Source: Oscillospiraceae bacterium (lineage in GTDB: Bacteria; Bacillota; Clostridia; Oscillospirales; Ruminococcaceae). From it: 64,000 nucleotides of DNA. The notes below the pieces were generated by a model. The model saw only the letters and a program-made list of their open reading frames with translations, was not told where the DNA came from and ran no database searches. Location of the stretch: positions 1 to 64,000 of the forward strand of contig JAFUOD010000014.1 in the NCBI GenBank assembly GCA_017472735.1. The letters run 5' to 3'. Below, piece after piece: positions 52,235 through 58,195 of this stretch. The position numbers and the translations under genes are program-made. Position 1 is the first letter of the stretch. Each line of letters opens with the position of its first letter.

Positions 52235-52327
52235 ATGCTTAAAATTTTATTATTAGTTCTTGGTTTTGTTTATATTTTGCTAAATATTATTTTGTTTGTT
52301 TTGCGTGGAATTTTTGGTGAGGAGTGA
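52235..52327 (+). CDS. 30-residue phage membrane peptide
   Basis: ATG at 52235, TGA at 52325. One membrane segment (I-L-L-L-V-L-G-F-V-Y-I-L-L-N-I-I-L-F-V) and a G-E-E end. TTGGAG lies 10 bases upstream. Of pVII/pIX size. Confidence 0.45.
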   Translation: MLKILLLVLGFVYILLNIILFVLRGIFGEE

Positions 52328-52332
52328 TTTTA

Positions 52333-52410
52333 ATGACTTTCTTTTATTACATAGCAGTAATCAGTCTTTTGTGTTTAATTTGGGTTCGATTAGGGGGTCT
52401 TGAGAAATAA
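52333..52410 (+). CDS. 25-residue phage membrane peptide
   Basis: ATG at 52333 after GAGGAG, TAA at 52408-52410. Almost entirely one hydrophobic helix (F-F-Y-Y-I-A-V-I-S-L-L-C-L-I-W-V) with a basic residue after it. Its stop overlaps the next ATG (TAATG). Confidence 0.4.
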   Translation: MTFFYYIAVISLLCLIWVRLGGLEK

Positions 52411-52565
52411 TGCTTGCATGGTTTTATTGGCCTATATGGATGTTGCAGATATTTGTCAAATCTGCATTTTGGCAAACGTTCATGATTCCTATATTTTGTT
52501 TTTTTCTTTTGATTGCTTTAGTTAAAATTATCAAGTCATTAATTGTTTTTTCTATTCGGAGGTAA
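52410..52565 (+). CDS. 51-residue phage membrane protein
   Basis: ATG at 52410 overlaps the previous stop. Aromatic-rich N-terminus (W-F-Y-W-P-I-W), a membrane segment (M-I-P-I-F-C-F-F-L-L-I-A-L) and a basic tail V-K-I-I-K-S-L-I-V-F-S-I-R-R. The V-K-I-I-K-S piece resembles the tail of the coat-like proteins downstream, hinting at common ancestry. Confidence 0.5.
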   Translation: MLAWFYWPIWMLQIFVKSAFWQTFMIPIFCFFLLIALVKIIKSLIVFSIRR

Positions 52566-52571
52566 AAAATT

Positions 52572-52745
52572 ATGAGCTTATATGATTTAGTATCTCAGAT
52601 AATTAATCATTCTTGGGTCACATCAAGTGGTGAACAGCAGTACATATATGCGATTTCCGGAGTCTTGTGTATCGTGTTGCCTGTCCTATTTGTTGACATG
52701 TTTTATCGTTTATTTCGTTCAATTTTTAGAAAAGGAGATTTTTAA
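52572..52745 (+). CDS. 57-residue phage membrane protein
   Basis: ATG at 52572 after CGGAGG. A polar N-terminal half (S-L-Y-D-L-V-S-Q-I-I-N-H-S-W), a membrane segment (I-S-G-V-L-C-I-V-L-P-V-L-F-V) and a basic tail F-R-S-I-F-R-K-G-D-F. Same size and layout as the coat-like proteins that follow; lacks the F-I-W-G end. Confidence 0.5.
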   Translation: MSLYDLVSQIINHSWVTSSGEQQYIYAISGVLCIVLPVLFVDMFYRLFRSIFRKGDF

Positions 52746-52748
52746 TTT

Positions 52749-52934
52749 ATGCAGTTAACTGATATTACCTCTGCTTTGACGGAGGTTATGAACTGGGTTA
52801 AGACAGTTGTTACTGGTCTTGTCGGAACTGATGGCGCTCTTTCAGAGCTTCTTCCCTTGTTCCTTGTAGGTGTTGCAATTTCTGCTCTCTTGCTTGGTGT
52901 TAAAATCATTCGTTCGTTTATTTGGGGTGCTTAA
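52749..52934 (+). CDS. Major coat protein candidate (pVIII-like)
   Basis: A 61-residue protein: amphipathic N-terminal helix with the few acidic residues (Q-L-T-D-I-T-S-A-L-T-E-V), a central membrane segment (about 36-52: L-P-L-F-L-V-G-V-A-I-S-A-L-L-L-G-V) and a basic end K-I-I-R-S-F-I-W-G-A. This is the pVIII pattern. Three things single it out as the main coat: a perfect AAAGGAG site, codon use less AT-biased than the genes around it, and a strong hairpin directly after it. Two paralogues with the same tail follow. Confidence 0.75.
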   Translation: MQLTDITSALTEVMNWVKTVVTGLVGTDGALSELLPLFLVGVAISALLLGVKIIRSFIWGA

Positions 52935-52942
52935 CCTTTGCG

Positions 52943-52964
52943 TGCCCCGATTTATATCGGGGCA
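52943..52964 (+). terminator. Hairpin after the major coat gene
   Basis: A 9-bp GC-rich stem TGCCCCGAT/ATCGGGGCA, loop TTAT, followed by TATTCTTTT. A partial terminator after the coat gene would give excess coat mRNA, as in classical filamentous phages. Confidence 0.7.
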
Positions 52965-52987
52965 TATTCTTTTAAGAGGTGTATTTT

Positions 52988-53209
52988 ATGATTTTAGATA
53001 CATCATTGCTTGATATTGTTACTGATTGTATTCAAGCTATTTATGAATGGACTTATATTGTTATATTAGGTCTTTTTTCCTTTGAAGATATTGATGGGTC
53101 TTATTTTGGTGCTTTAGCTCCTATAGCTCCTTTATTTTTTGTAACAATTGCGATTAGTTTTATATTTGTATGTGTGAAATTAATTCGTAAATTTATTTGG
53201 GGGTCATAA
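52988..53209 (+). CDS. Coat-like paralogue 2
   Basis: A 73-residue protein with an acidic N-terminus (D-T-S-L-L-D-I-V-T-D), two hydrophobic stretches (about 21-30 and 45-63) and the tail C-V-K-L-I-R-K-F-I-W-G-S, nearly the same as that of the major coat candidate. The ATG at 52988 is preferred to a GTG three codons earlier; AAGAGG lies 8 bases upstream. Its stop overlaps the next ATG. Confidence 0.65.
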   Translation: MILDTSLLDIVTDCIQAIYEWTYIVILGLFSFEDIDGSYFGALAPIAPLFFVTIAISFIFVCVKLIRKFIWGS

Positions 53210-53394
53210 TGCTTGATTATGTTAATCAAATTTTAAAATATATAATGCGTAATTGGTATTCTTCATTAGCTGAGTTAATTACTGAATCTGATTCTCGTTT
53301 TATTAATTTTTTTATTATTTTTGTTCCTATTTGTATTTGTGTTTTGTTTATTTCAGTAAAAATAATCAAAAAATTCATTTGGGGTGCTAAATAA
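53209..53394 (+). CDS. Coat-like paralogue 3
   Basis: A 61-residue protein with a polar N-terminus (D-Y-V-N-Q-I-L-K-Y-I-M-R-N-W), a membrane segment (about 33-50: F-F-I-I-F-V-P-I-C-I-C-V-L-F-I) and the tail S-V-K-I-I-K-K-F-I-W-G-A-K. The start overlaps the previous stop as TAATG, so translation is coupled. AT-rich codons suggest lower expression than the major coat. Confidence 0.65.
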   Translation: MLDYVNQILKYIMRNWYSSLAELITESDSRFINFFIIFVPICICVLFISVKIIKKFIWGAK

Positions 53395-53412
53395 TATTAA
53401 GCAATATCTTCA

Positions 53413-53449
53413 GCACCGCCTGCGGTTCATTATGAACCGCGCGCGGTGC
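53413..53449. repeat. Nested GC-rich hairpin before the Zot gene
   Basis: GCGGTTCA (53422-53429) pairs with TGAACCGC (53433-53440), enclosed by GCACCG (53413-53418) with CGGTGC (53444-53449). No T-run follows. It is the most GC-rich spot of the provirus; a packaging signal or a translational control element are both possible. Confidence 0.6.
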
Positions 53450-53476
53450 GTGATTCCATTTTGAAAGGTTTTTTGT

Positions 53477-54109
53477 ATGTCTGTTTCTCTTTATTTTGGA
53501 CTACCCGGTTGTGGCAAAACAACTGCATTAACGTCTATTGCTTATAATGCGATTAATAACAAACGTTCACCTTATAAGCATGTATATGGTAATGTTCATT
53601 TAGCATTGCCTGGTTATACGTACATTGATAATGAGTGTATAGGTAACTATATGCTTACAGATTGCTTAATTTTAATCGATGAAGCCACATTATATGCAGA
53701 TAGTAGAGACTTTAAAGCCTTTAAAGGAAACCGTTTGGATTTTTTTATGACGCATAGGCATTATAGTGCTGATATCATATTATTCGTTCAAAAGTGGGAT
53801 GCTGTAGATCTAAAAATAAGAACCATTACTGATAATGTATATTATGTGTATAAACCGCTTCTGCTCGGTCATTGGTTCAGCTATATTTACAGAATCCCTT
53901 ACGGTATTGATTTTGTTTCTCAAAAACATGACGGCAGACGATATGGTGACATCGTTCAAGGCTATGGTAAGCCGAGTTTCCTTGTAAAGTTATTTGCTCA
54001 AAAACTTTTTAGACCAAAGTACTACGAATACTTTGATTCTTGGGAGATTAAGGACTTACCGCCTTTGCCTGATTGCTATAAACCTTACGAAGCTGTACCT
54101 AAAAAATAA
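53477..54109 (+). CDS. Zot/pI-like phage assembly ATPase
   Basis: A 210-residue P-loop protein: Walker A G-L-P-G-C-G-K-T-T (8-16), Walker B L-I-L-I-D-E-A-T (about 67-74), followed by D-F-K-A-F-K-G-N-R-L-D-F-F-M-T-H-R-H, the strong signature of Zot-type proteins. It powers extrusion of filamentous virions through the cell envelope. The protein is short and the usual membrane segment is weak (P-L-L-L-G-H-W-F-S-Y-I-Y); a fuller one may be supplied by another phage protein. Its last 25 bases overlap the 3' end of the transposase gene on the other strand. Confidence 0.93.
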   Translation: MSVSLYFGLPGCGKTTALTSIAYNAINNKRSPYKHVYGNVHLALPGYTYIDNECIGNYMLTDCLILIDEATLYADSRDFKAFKGNRLDFFMTHRHYSADIILFVQKWDAVDLKIRTITDNVYYVYKPLLLGHWFSYIYRIPYGIDFVSQKHDGRRYGDIVQGYGKPSFLVKLFAQKLFRPKYYEYFDSWEIKDLPPLPDCYKPYEAVPKK

Positions 54110-55104
54110 TTAAATTGCTCATTTGGTGTTAACCAATTTAGAGTAAGTCGAGGATAGTTATTAAGCCAATCCTCAACCTCCTTTATTTTATCCGCTGATA
54201 TATCCCTAAAGTCGGTACCTTTAGGGAAGAATCGGCGGATAATTTTATTGTGGTTTTCGTTTGTGCCTTTTTCCCATGCAGCATAAGAATGACAGTAAAA
54301 AACATCGAAGCGTTTACCGCCAAAGATTGAAGTAGTAAGCTTGTCATGTTGTAAAAACTCTACACCATTGTCGGTTGTTATAGATTTAAACTTCTGCCGG
54401 AACTGTGGATCTGTTGCTTCAAGTTTATCAAAAATGCCACGCACGGTAGATGCCTTTCGGTTTGGCAGCTTAAAAATTAATTCTTTTCGGCTCGCTCGTT
54501 CTGTTAAAGTAAGTAATACGGTGCGACTATTACCCGCTGATATAATTAAATCCATTTCCCAATGTCCAAGCTCTGAACGGTCGTTAGCTGATTGTGGGCG
54601 GTCATTAATTGAGGGTAATAAAGGGTGAGCAATCCTTTTAACTTGTGAATAACTTCGCTTTTTACGCAGACCTTTCTCCCAAAGGTCTTTTTTTGTTATA
54701 GTCGCAAAAACTCGCTTTTCGATGTACGTATATAAAGTTGTTACACAAATTGATATATCAAAGTTTTTCTTTCGTGCTTCTGCTAAGGCTGCTGCAGGTG
54801 AGAACTTCTTTTTTAACATTAATTCTTCTAAGTATTCAGCATATTTAAAGTTATTACCTATTTTCAAAGGTCTTCCTTTTGCACTTTGATTGTATGTAGT
54901 TTTTTTCTGTGCAACATCAGCTGAGTATCTTACCTGGTCTTCTAAATCTGTTGTGTGTATGTATTGTCCACGCTTTATTTCATTGTATATTGTCTTTTTA
55001 CAAAATTTCATTTGTTCTGCAATCCAGGCTACTTTCATTCCGGCTCGTAGGTAGCTTTCAAGCTTCAACCTTTCATCATAGGTTATGTAATGTTGCTTTT
55101 TCAT
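54085..55104 (-). CDS. IS30-family transposase encoded by the provirus
   Basis: A 339-residue DDE recombinase: N-terminal HTH (L-E-S-Y-L-R-A-G-M-K-V-A-W-I-A-E-Q-M), then G-H-W-E-M-D-L-I (first Asp), T-T-D-N-G-V-E-F (second Asp), and E-N-H-N-K-I-I-R-R-F-F-P-K-G (Glu), all IS30 marks. The start is the ATG after GGAGGGG; a longer frame runs through this site. The 3' end overlaps Zot by 25 bases, so there is no room for an IS end there: it is a phage gene, not an inserted IS. IS30-type transposases are known in Spiroplasma filamentous phages. Confidence 0.9.
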   Translation of the reverse strand: MKKQHYITYDERLKLESYLRAGMKVAWIAEQMKFCKKTIYNEIKRGQYIHTTDLEDQVRYSADVAQKKTTYNQSAKGRPLKIGNNFKYAEYLEELMLKKKFSPAAALAEARKKNFDISICVTTLYTYIEKRVFATITKKDLWEKGLRKKRSYSQVKRIAHPLLPSINDRPQSANDRSELGHWEMDLIISAGNSRTVLLTLTERASRKELIFKLPNRKASTVRGIFDKLEATDPQFRQKFKSITTDNGVEFLQHDKLTTSIFGGKRFDVFYCHSYAAWEKGTNENHNKIIRRFFPKGTDFRDISADKIKEVEDWLNNYPRLTLNWLTPNEQFNYFLGTAS

Positions 55105-55129
55105 ATTCCCCTCCATAATATAAAAAATC

Positions 55130-55268
55130 GGTAACGACGGTACACCGTCGTTACCTTGTTTGATTATCTTCATAATATCAACTGTTGTCAAGTGAACATG
55201 GAATAACATTGCTGTATTTACAGCAATGTTTATGCCGTGAAAGTCACTTTACAAAAAGTTGATATTAT
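55130..55268. repeat. Cluster of dyads at the right end of the provirus
   Basis: Three dyads in 140 bases: GGTAACGACGG/CCGTCGTTACC (55130-55140 with 55145-55155), AACATTGCTG/CAGCAATGTT (55205-55214 with 55221-55230), and ATAATATCAACT (55172-55183) facing AGTTGATATTAT (55257-55268). No coding frame is evident. Likely roles: phage intergenic region with second-strand origin and packaging signal, or transposase binding ends. Confidence 0.6.
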
Positions 55269-55305
55269 GTTACAGAAATTTTGTAAAAACTTATTGACAT
55301 TTGCT

Positions 55306-55321
55306 TCAAAATATTAACACT
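55306..55321. repeat. attR, right copy of 16-bp direct repeat
   Basis: TCAAAATATTAACACT, identical to 47677-47692. Host sequence resumes after it. Confidence 0.85.
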
Positions 55322-55373
55322 ATTTTTGATATATTATTGATAAAAAGAGGTAGAAATTTTTATTATTTGGTGA

Positions 55374-55379
55374 TATAAT
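55374..55379 (+). promoter_or_regulatory. Extended -10 promoter candidate of the hydrolase-MurF-Ddl genes
   Basis: TATAAT at 55374-55379 preceded by TG at 55371-55372 (extended -10). It lies about 150 bases before the hydrolase start. No good -35 box, as is common with extended -10 promoters. Confidence 0.5.
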
Positions 55380-55431
55380 ATATTGTGTATTGGTATGCGC
55401 AGTAACGATTTGGGCGCAGCCGCCGTCGGTA

Positions 55432-55489
55432 GGCGCAGACGAGCCGCCGAGCGGAGCGAGGCGTGCGAGGAACGGCGGCCGGTGGCGGC
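55432..55489. repeat. GC-rich intergenic repeat, copy A
   Basis: About 58 bases, GC over 75%, placed before the alpha/beta hydrolase gene. It matches 58081-58136 closely (shared blocks GAGCCGCCGAGCG, AGCGAGGCGTGCGAG, CGGTGG). The very high GC in an AT-rich leader suggests a dispersed, perhaps mobile, intergenic element. Confidence 0.7.
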
Positions 55490-55527
55490 GGTAAGTGCGC
55501 GGCAATTTGAATGTATCGGAGAATGAG

Positions 55528-56295
55528 ATGAATACTGTAATTGACGGATTGAATATAAATTATGAAATGCGAGGAGAGGGCGACTTTGTTTTGTTCCTGC
55601 ATGGCTGGGGTGCAAACATGACCCTGTTTGAAGGGTTGATGAATGTCGTTTCGCAGAAATATACAGCGCTGGCACTTGATATGCCAGGCTTTGGAAAAAG
55701 CGACGAGCCAAAAGAGGCATGGAATGTGGATAACTACGTTGATTTTGTGTTGAAGTTTGTTGACCTCTTTAAGCCAAAGAGCCTTGTGCTTGTGGGGCAC
55801 AGCTTTGGCGGCAGAGTTATAATTAAAATGCTTGCAAGAGAGCTTCCGTTCGAGGTTAGAAAGATAATTCTTATTGATGCTGCCGGCATTAAGCCTAAGA
55901 AAACCTTAAAGCAAAAAGCAAGCTTAGCGGCTTATAAAGTTGGAAGACGTGTTATGAGCCTGAAGCCTTTGAAGGTGCTCTTTCCTGATGCAGTTGAGAA
56001 TATGCGCAAAAAGCGTGGCTCGGCTGATTATAACAGTGCAACGCCCATTATGCGCGAAACGCTTGTTAAGGTCGTGAACGAGGATTTAACTTGCCTTTTG
56101 CCCTCTATAAAAGCATCGAGCCTTTTGATTTGGGGCACTGCGGATACCGCTACTCCCCTGTCGGACGGTGAGATGATGGAGAAGCTTATTCCCGATGCAG
56201 GATTGGTTAAGGTAAACGGTGCAGGGCACTACTCATTCCTTGAAGCTCCCGATTTGGCGGCAAGGGTCGTGGCATCTTTTCTTAAAATATCGTAA
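55528..56295 (+). CDS. Alpha/beta hydrolase
   Basis: A 255-residue cytosolic alpha/beta hydrolase: oxyanion region F-L-H-G-W-G-A-N, nucleophile elbow V-G-H-S-F-G-G-R, acid in W-G-T-A-D-T-A-T-P, and His in N-G-A-G-H-Y-S-F-L-E. Substrate unknown. The ATG after GGAGAATGAG was chosen; the frame is open 11 codons further up through the GC-rich repeat. It is followed by MurF-like and Ddl genes on the same strand, a trio that suggests a role near cell wall precursors, perhaps hydrolysing an ester or lactone. Confidence 0.85.
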   Translation: MNTVIDGLNINYEMRGEGDFVLFLHGWGANMTLFEGLMNVVSQKYTALALDMPGFGKSDEPKEAWNVDNYVDFVLKFVDLFKPKSLVLVGHSFGGRVIIKMLARELPFEVRKIILIDAAGIKPKKTLKQKASLAAYKVGRRVMSLKPLKVLFPDAVENMRKKRGSADYNSATPIMRETLVKVVNEDLTCLLPSIKASSLLIWGTADTATPLSDGEMMEKLIPDAGLVKVNGAGHYSFLEAPDLAARVVASFLKIS

Positions 56296-56430
56296 CCTGC
56301 TGATTGGGCGAAGCCCTGCCTGCCCCTTGGGGCAGGCATCCCAATCACCCGTTGCGGGTGATTGGGGCAAGCCGCACGCAAAAGCGTGCGGTGGGGCTTC
56401 GCCCCACGCAGGCAGTTAAATATAAACATA
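56296..56430. repeat. Array of four or five back-to-back hairpins
   Basis: Between the hydrolase and MurF-like genes stand, in order, GGGCGAAGCCC, TGCCTGCCCC/GGGGCAGGCA, CCAATCACCCG/CGGGTGATTGG, CCGCACGC/GCGTGCGG and GGGGC-TTC-GCCCC. The ends CTGCCTGC and GCAGGCAG can also pair, so the whole may fold as one branched structure. GGGCGAAGCCCTGCC at 56306-56320 also occurs at 5029-5043. No T-run. Perhaps a dispersed intergenic element or a structured RNA. Confidence 0.65.
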
Positions 56431-56443
56431 TTCGGAGGTAACG

Positions 56444-58042
56444 ATGGATTTTTACGAATTAGTCAATCTTATAGTTTACAGCTTAATTTACGGAGTTCTT
56501 GCTTTTACATATATTTTAGCTGCGTGCATTTCTGCACGGCATTTCATTCATATGTTCCAGCTGAATTCTTATAAACCTAAGGTGCAGATGAAATGGGTGC
56601 TCACAAATTCCAAAAAGTATCTTTTATCATACTTAGCTGTATTTGTGTTGTGCATTTTGCTTTGGCTGTCTAAAGGCACAATTCACTTCGCATCCGAGCT
56701 TATTATGGTTTTTATTGCAACGGTTGTTATAATGAACCCCCAAAAAAAGAAGCACAAAACTCCTCTTGTTTTTACGGCACGCATTAAGCGTCTGATTTGC
56801 ACTCTTTCTGTTTTGCACCTTTTGCCGTTTTTGCTGTTGATAAATGCAAGGCAACTGTTTATCGGTCAGCCGACAGCTTTTGCATTGATGCTTTTGCTTG
56901 AGCCATTTACCATTCTCCTCGCCAACCTCATCAACCGCCCGATTGAGCTTGCTATCAACCGCCACTACATTAACGATGCAAAGAAGATCCTTTCGGGTTG
57001 CCGTAACCTCACTGTTATCGGAATTACGGGCAGCTTTGGCAAAACAAGTGTAAAATACTTTTTGGATACGCTTTTGAGCGTTAAGTTCAACGTTTTAAAA
57101 ACGCCCGGCAACTTCAACACGCCTTTGGGTGTTGTTAAAACAATAAGAGGCTCACTGAGAGCGACACACGACATTTTTCTTTGCGAAATGGGCGCTAAAA
57201 ATGTGGGCGACATTAAAGAGATCTGTGATATAGTTCATCCGAAGCACGGAATCATCACTTCAGTAGGACCGATGCACCTTGAAAGCTTTAAGACCTTAGA
57301 CAACGTGAAGAAAACAAAGTTTGAGCTTGCTGATGCCTTACCGAGTGACGGAATGTTATTCCTTAATATGGATAACGAAAACATTTGCGACATGACAAAC
57401 GGCAGGCAGTATGTGGCTTACGGCATTGACAACACCGAGGGATATTATGTGAGCGATCTGCATATTTCCGAGAAAGGTTCGGAGTTTAAAATAACCTCGC
57501 CTAAAGGCGAGGCTTGCGAATATCGCACCAAGCTTATTGGCAGGCACAATGTTTTGAACATTGCAGGTGCTGTGGCTGTAGCAAACCGGTTGGGTATTAG
57601 CCTAGAAGAGCTCCGCCCTGCTGTAAGAAAGCTCGAGAGCGTGCCTCACCGATTAGAGCTTATAAACAAAGGGGCGTATACTGTAATTGACGATGCGTAT
57701 AACTCGAACCCCTCGGGCACAAAGGCGGCGCTTGAAGCGCTTTCGATGGCTGATGGCTGCAAGATCCTTGTTACACCGGGCATGGTTGAGCTTGGAGAAA
57801 TGGAATTTGAGCTTAACCGAGAATTTGGTGTAAATGCCGCAAGCGTGTGCGACTATGTGGCACTTGTGGGCAAAAAGCAGACCGAAGCGATTTATGAGGG
57901 GCTTGTTTCGGCAGGCTTTGAAACCTCGAAAATATATGTTGCAGACAGCCTTAACGATGCAATGGCAAACGTTTATGGCTTGACAACTGACGGCAAAAGG
58001 AAGATAATACTTTTAGAAAACGATCTGCCGGACAATTATTAA
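56444..58042 (+). CDS. Membrane-anchored MurF-like Mur ligase
   Basis: A 532-residue protein. The first 170 residues contain four to five membrane segments; the rest is a Mur ligase with P-loop G-I-T-G-S-F-G-K-T-S, C-E-M-G-A-K-N-V-G-D-I, and D-D-A-Y-N-S-N-P-S-G, the MurF pattern. MurF adds D-Ala-D-Ala to the UDP-MurNAc tripeptide. A membrane-fused form is unusual: classical MurF is soluble and about 450 residues. Next to a Ddl gene, the ligase probably uses that enzyme's dipeptide, either as the cell's MurF or as a special-purpose copy. Strong CGGAGG site. Confidence 0.87.
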   Translation: MDFYELVNLIVYSLIYGVLAFTYILAACISARHFIHMFQLNSYKPKVQMKWVLTNSKKYLLSYLAVFVLCILLWLSKGTIHFASELIMVFIATVVIMNPQKKKHKTPLVFTARIKRLICTLSVLHLLPFLLLINARQLFIGQPTAFALMLLLEPFTILLANLINRPIELAINRHYINDAKKILSGCRNLTVIGITGSFGKTSVKYFLDTLLSVKFNVLKTPGNFNTPLGVVKTIRGSLRATHDIFLCEMGAKNVGDIKEICDIVHPKHGIITSVGPMHLESFKTLDNVKKTKFELADALPSDGMLFLNMDNENICDMTNGRQYVAYGIDNTEGYYVSDLHISEKGSEFKITSPKGEACEYRTKLIGRHNVLNIAGAVAVANRLGISLEELRPAVRKLESVPHRLELINKGAYTVIDDAYNSNPSGTKAALEALSMADGCKILVTPGMVELGEMEFELNREFGVNAASVCDYVALVGKKQTEAIYEGLVSAGFETSKIYVADSLNDAMANVYGLTTDGKRKIILLENDLPDNY

Positions 58043-58080
58043 GTAACGTTACGCTGCATATGTCTCAGCCGACGTCGAAC

Positions 58081-58136
58081 GGCGCAGGCGAGCCGCCGAG
58101 CGAAGCGAGGCGTGCGAGAAGCGGCGGGCGGTGGAG
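58081..58136. repeat. GC-rich intergenic repeat, copy B
   Basis: About 56 bases nearly identical to 55432-55489, placed between the MurF-like and Ddl genes. Two copies within 2.7 kb flank the hydrolase-MurF segment in the same orientation, which could allow recombination between them. Confidence 0.7.
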
Positions 58137-58195
58137 GCGTTCAGGAACGAGGCAAATGAAAATTAGGTAACACCCTTGAAAGGACTTGATAGACA

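Larger units (their letters stand above)
47677..55321 (+). mobile_element. Filamentous phage (inovirus-type) provirus, about 7.6 kb
   Basis: The segment is bounded by two copies of a 16-bp direct repeat (47677-47692 and 55306-55321); unit length is 7629 bases, within the normal range for inoviruses. Its base composition is clearly more AT-rich than both flanks. Gene order fits a filamentous phage: small ssDNA-binding-like protein, Rep_trans-type initiator, HTH protein, pIII-like adsorption protein, several short membrane proteins, coat-like proteins, Zot/pI-like ATPase. An IS30-type transposase lies at the right end. No gene is visibly broken. Zot plus Rep_trans plus tiny coat genes is diagnostic; host range is read from the chromosome around it. 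Confidence 0.9.

Noticed and set aside
54085-55209. Treating the IS30-type gene as an autonomous insertion sequence
   Set aside because: Its 3' end overlaps the Zot gene, so a left terminal repeat cannot exist, and no short target duplication was seen around it.
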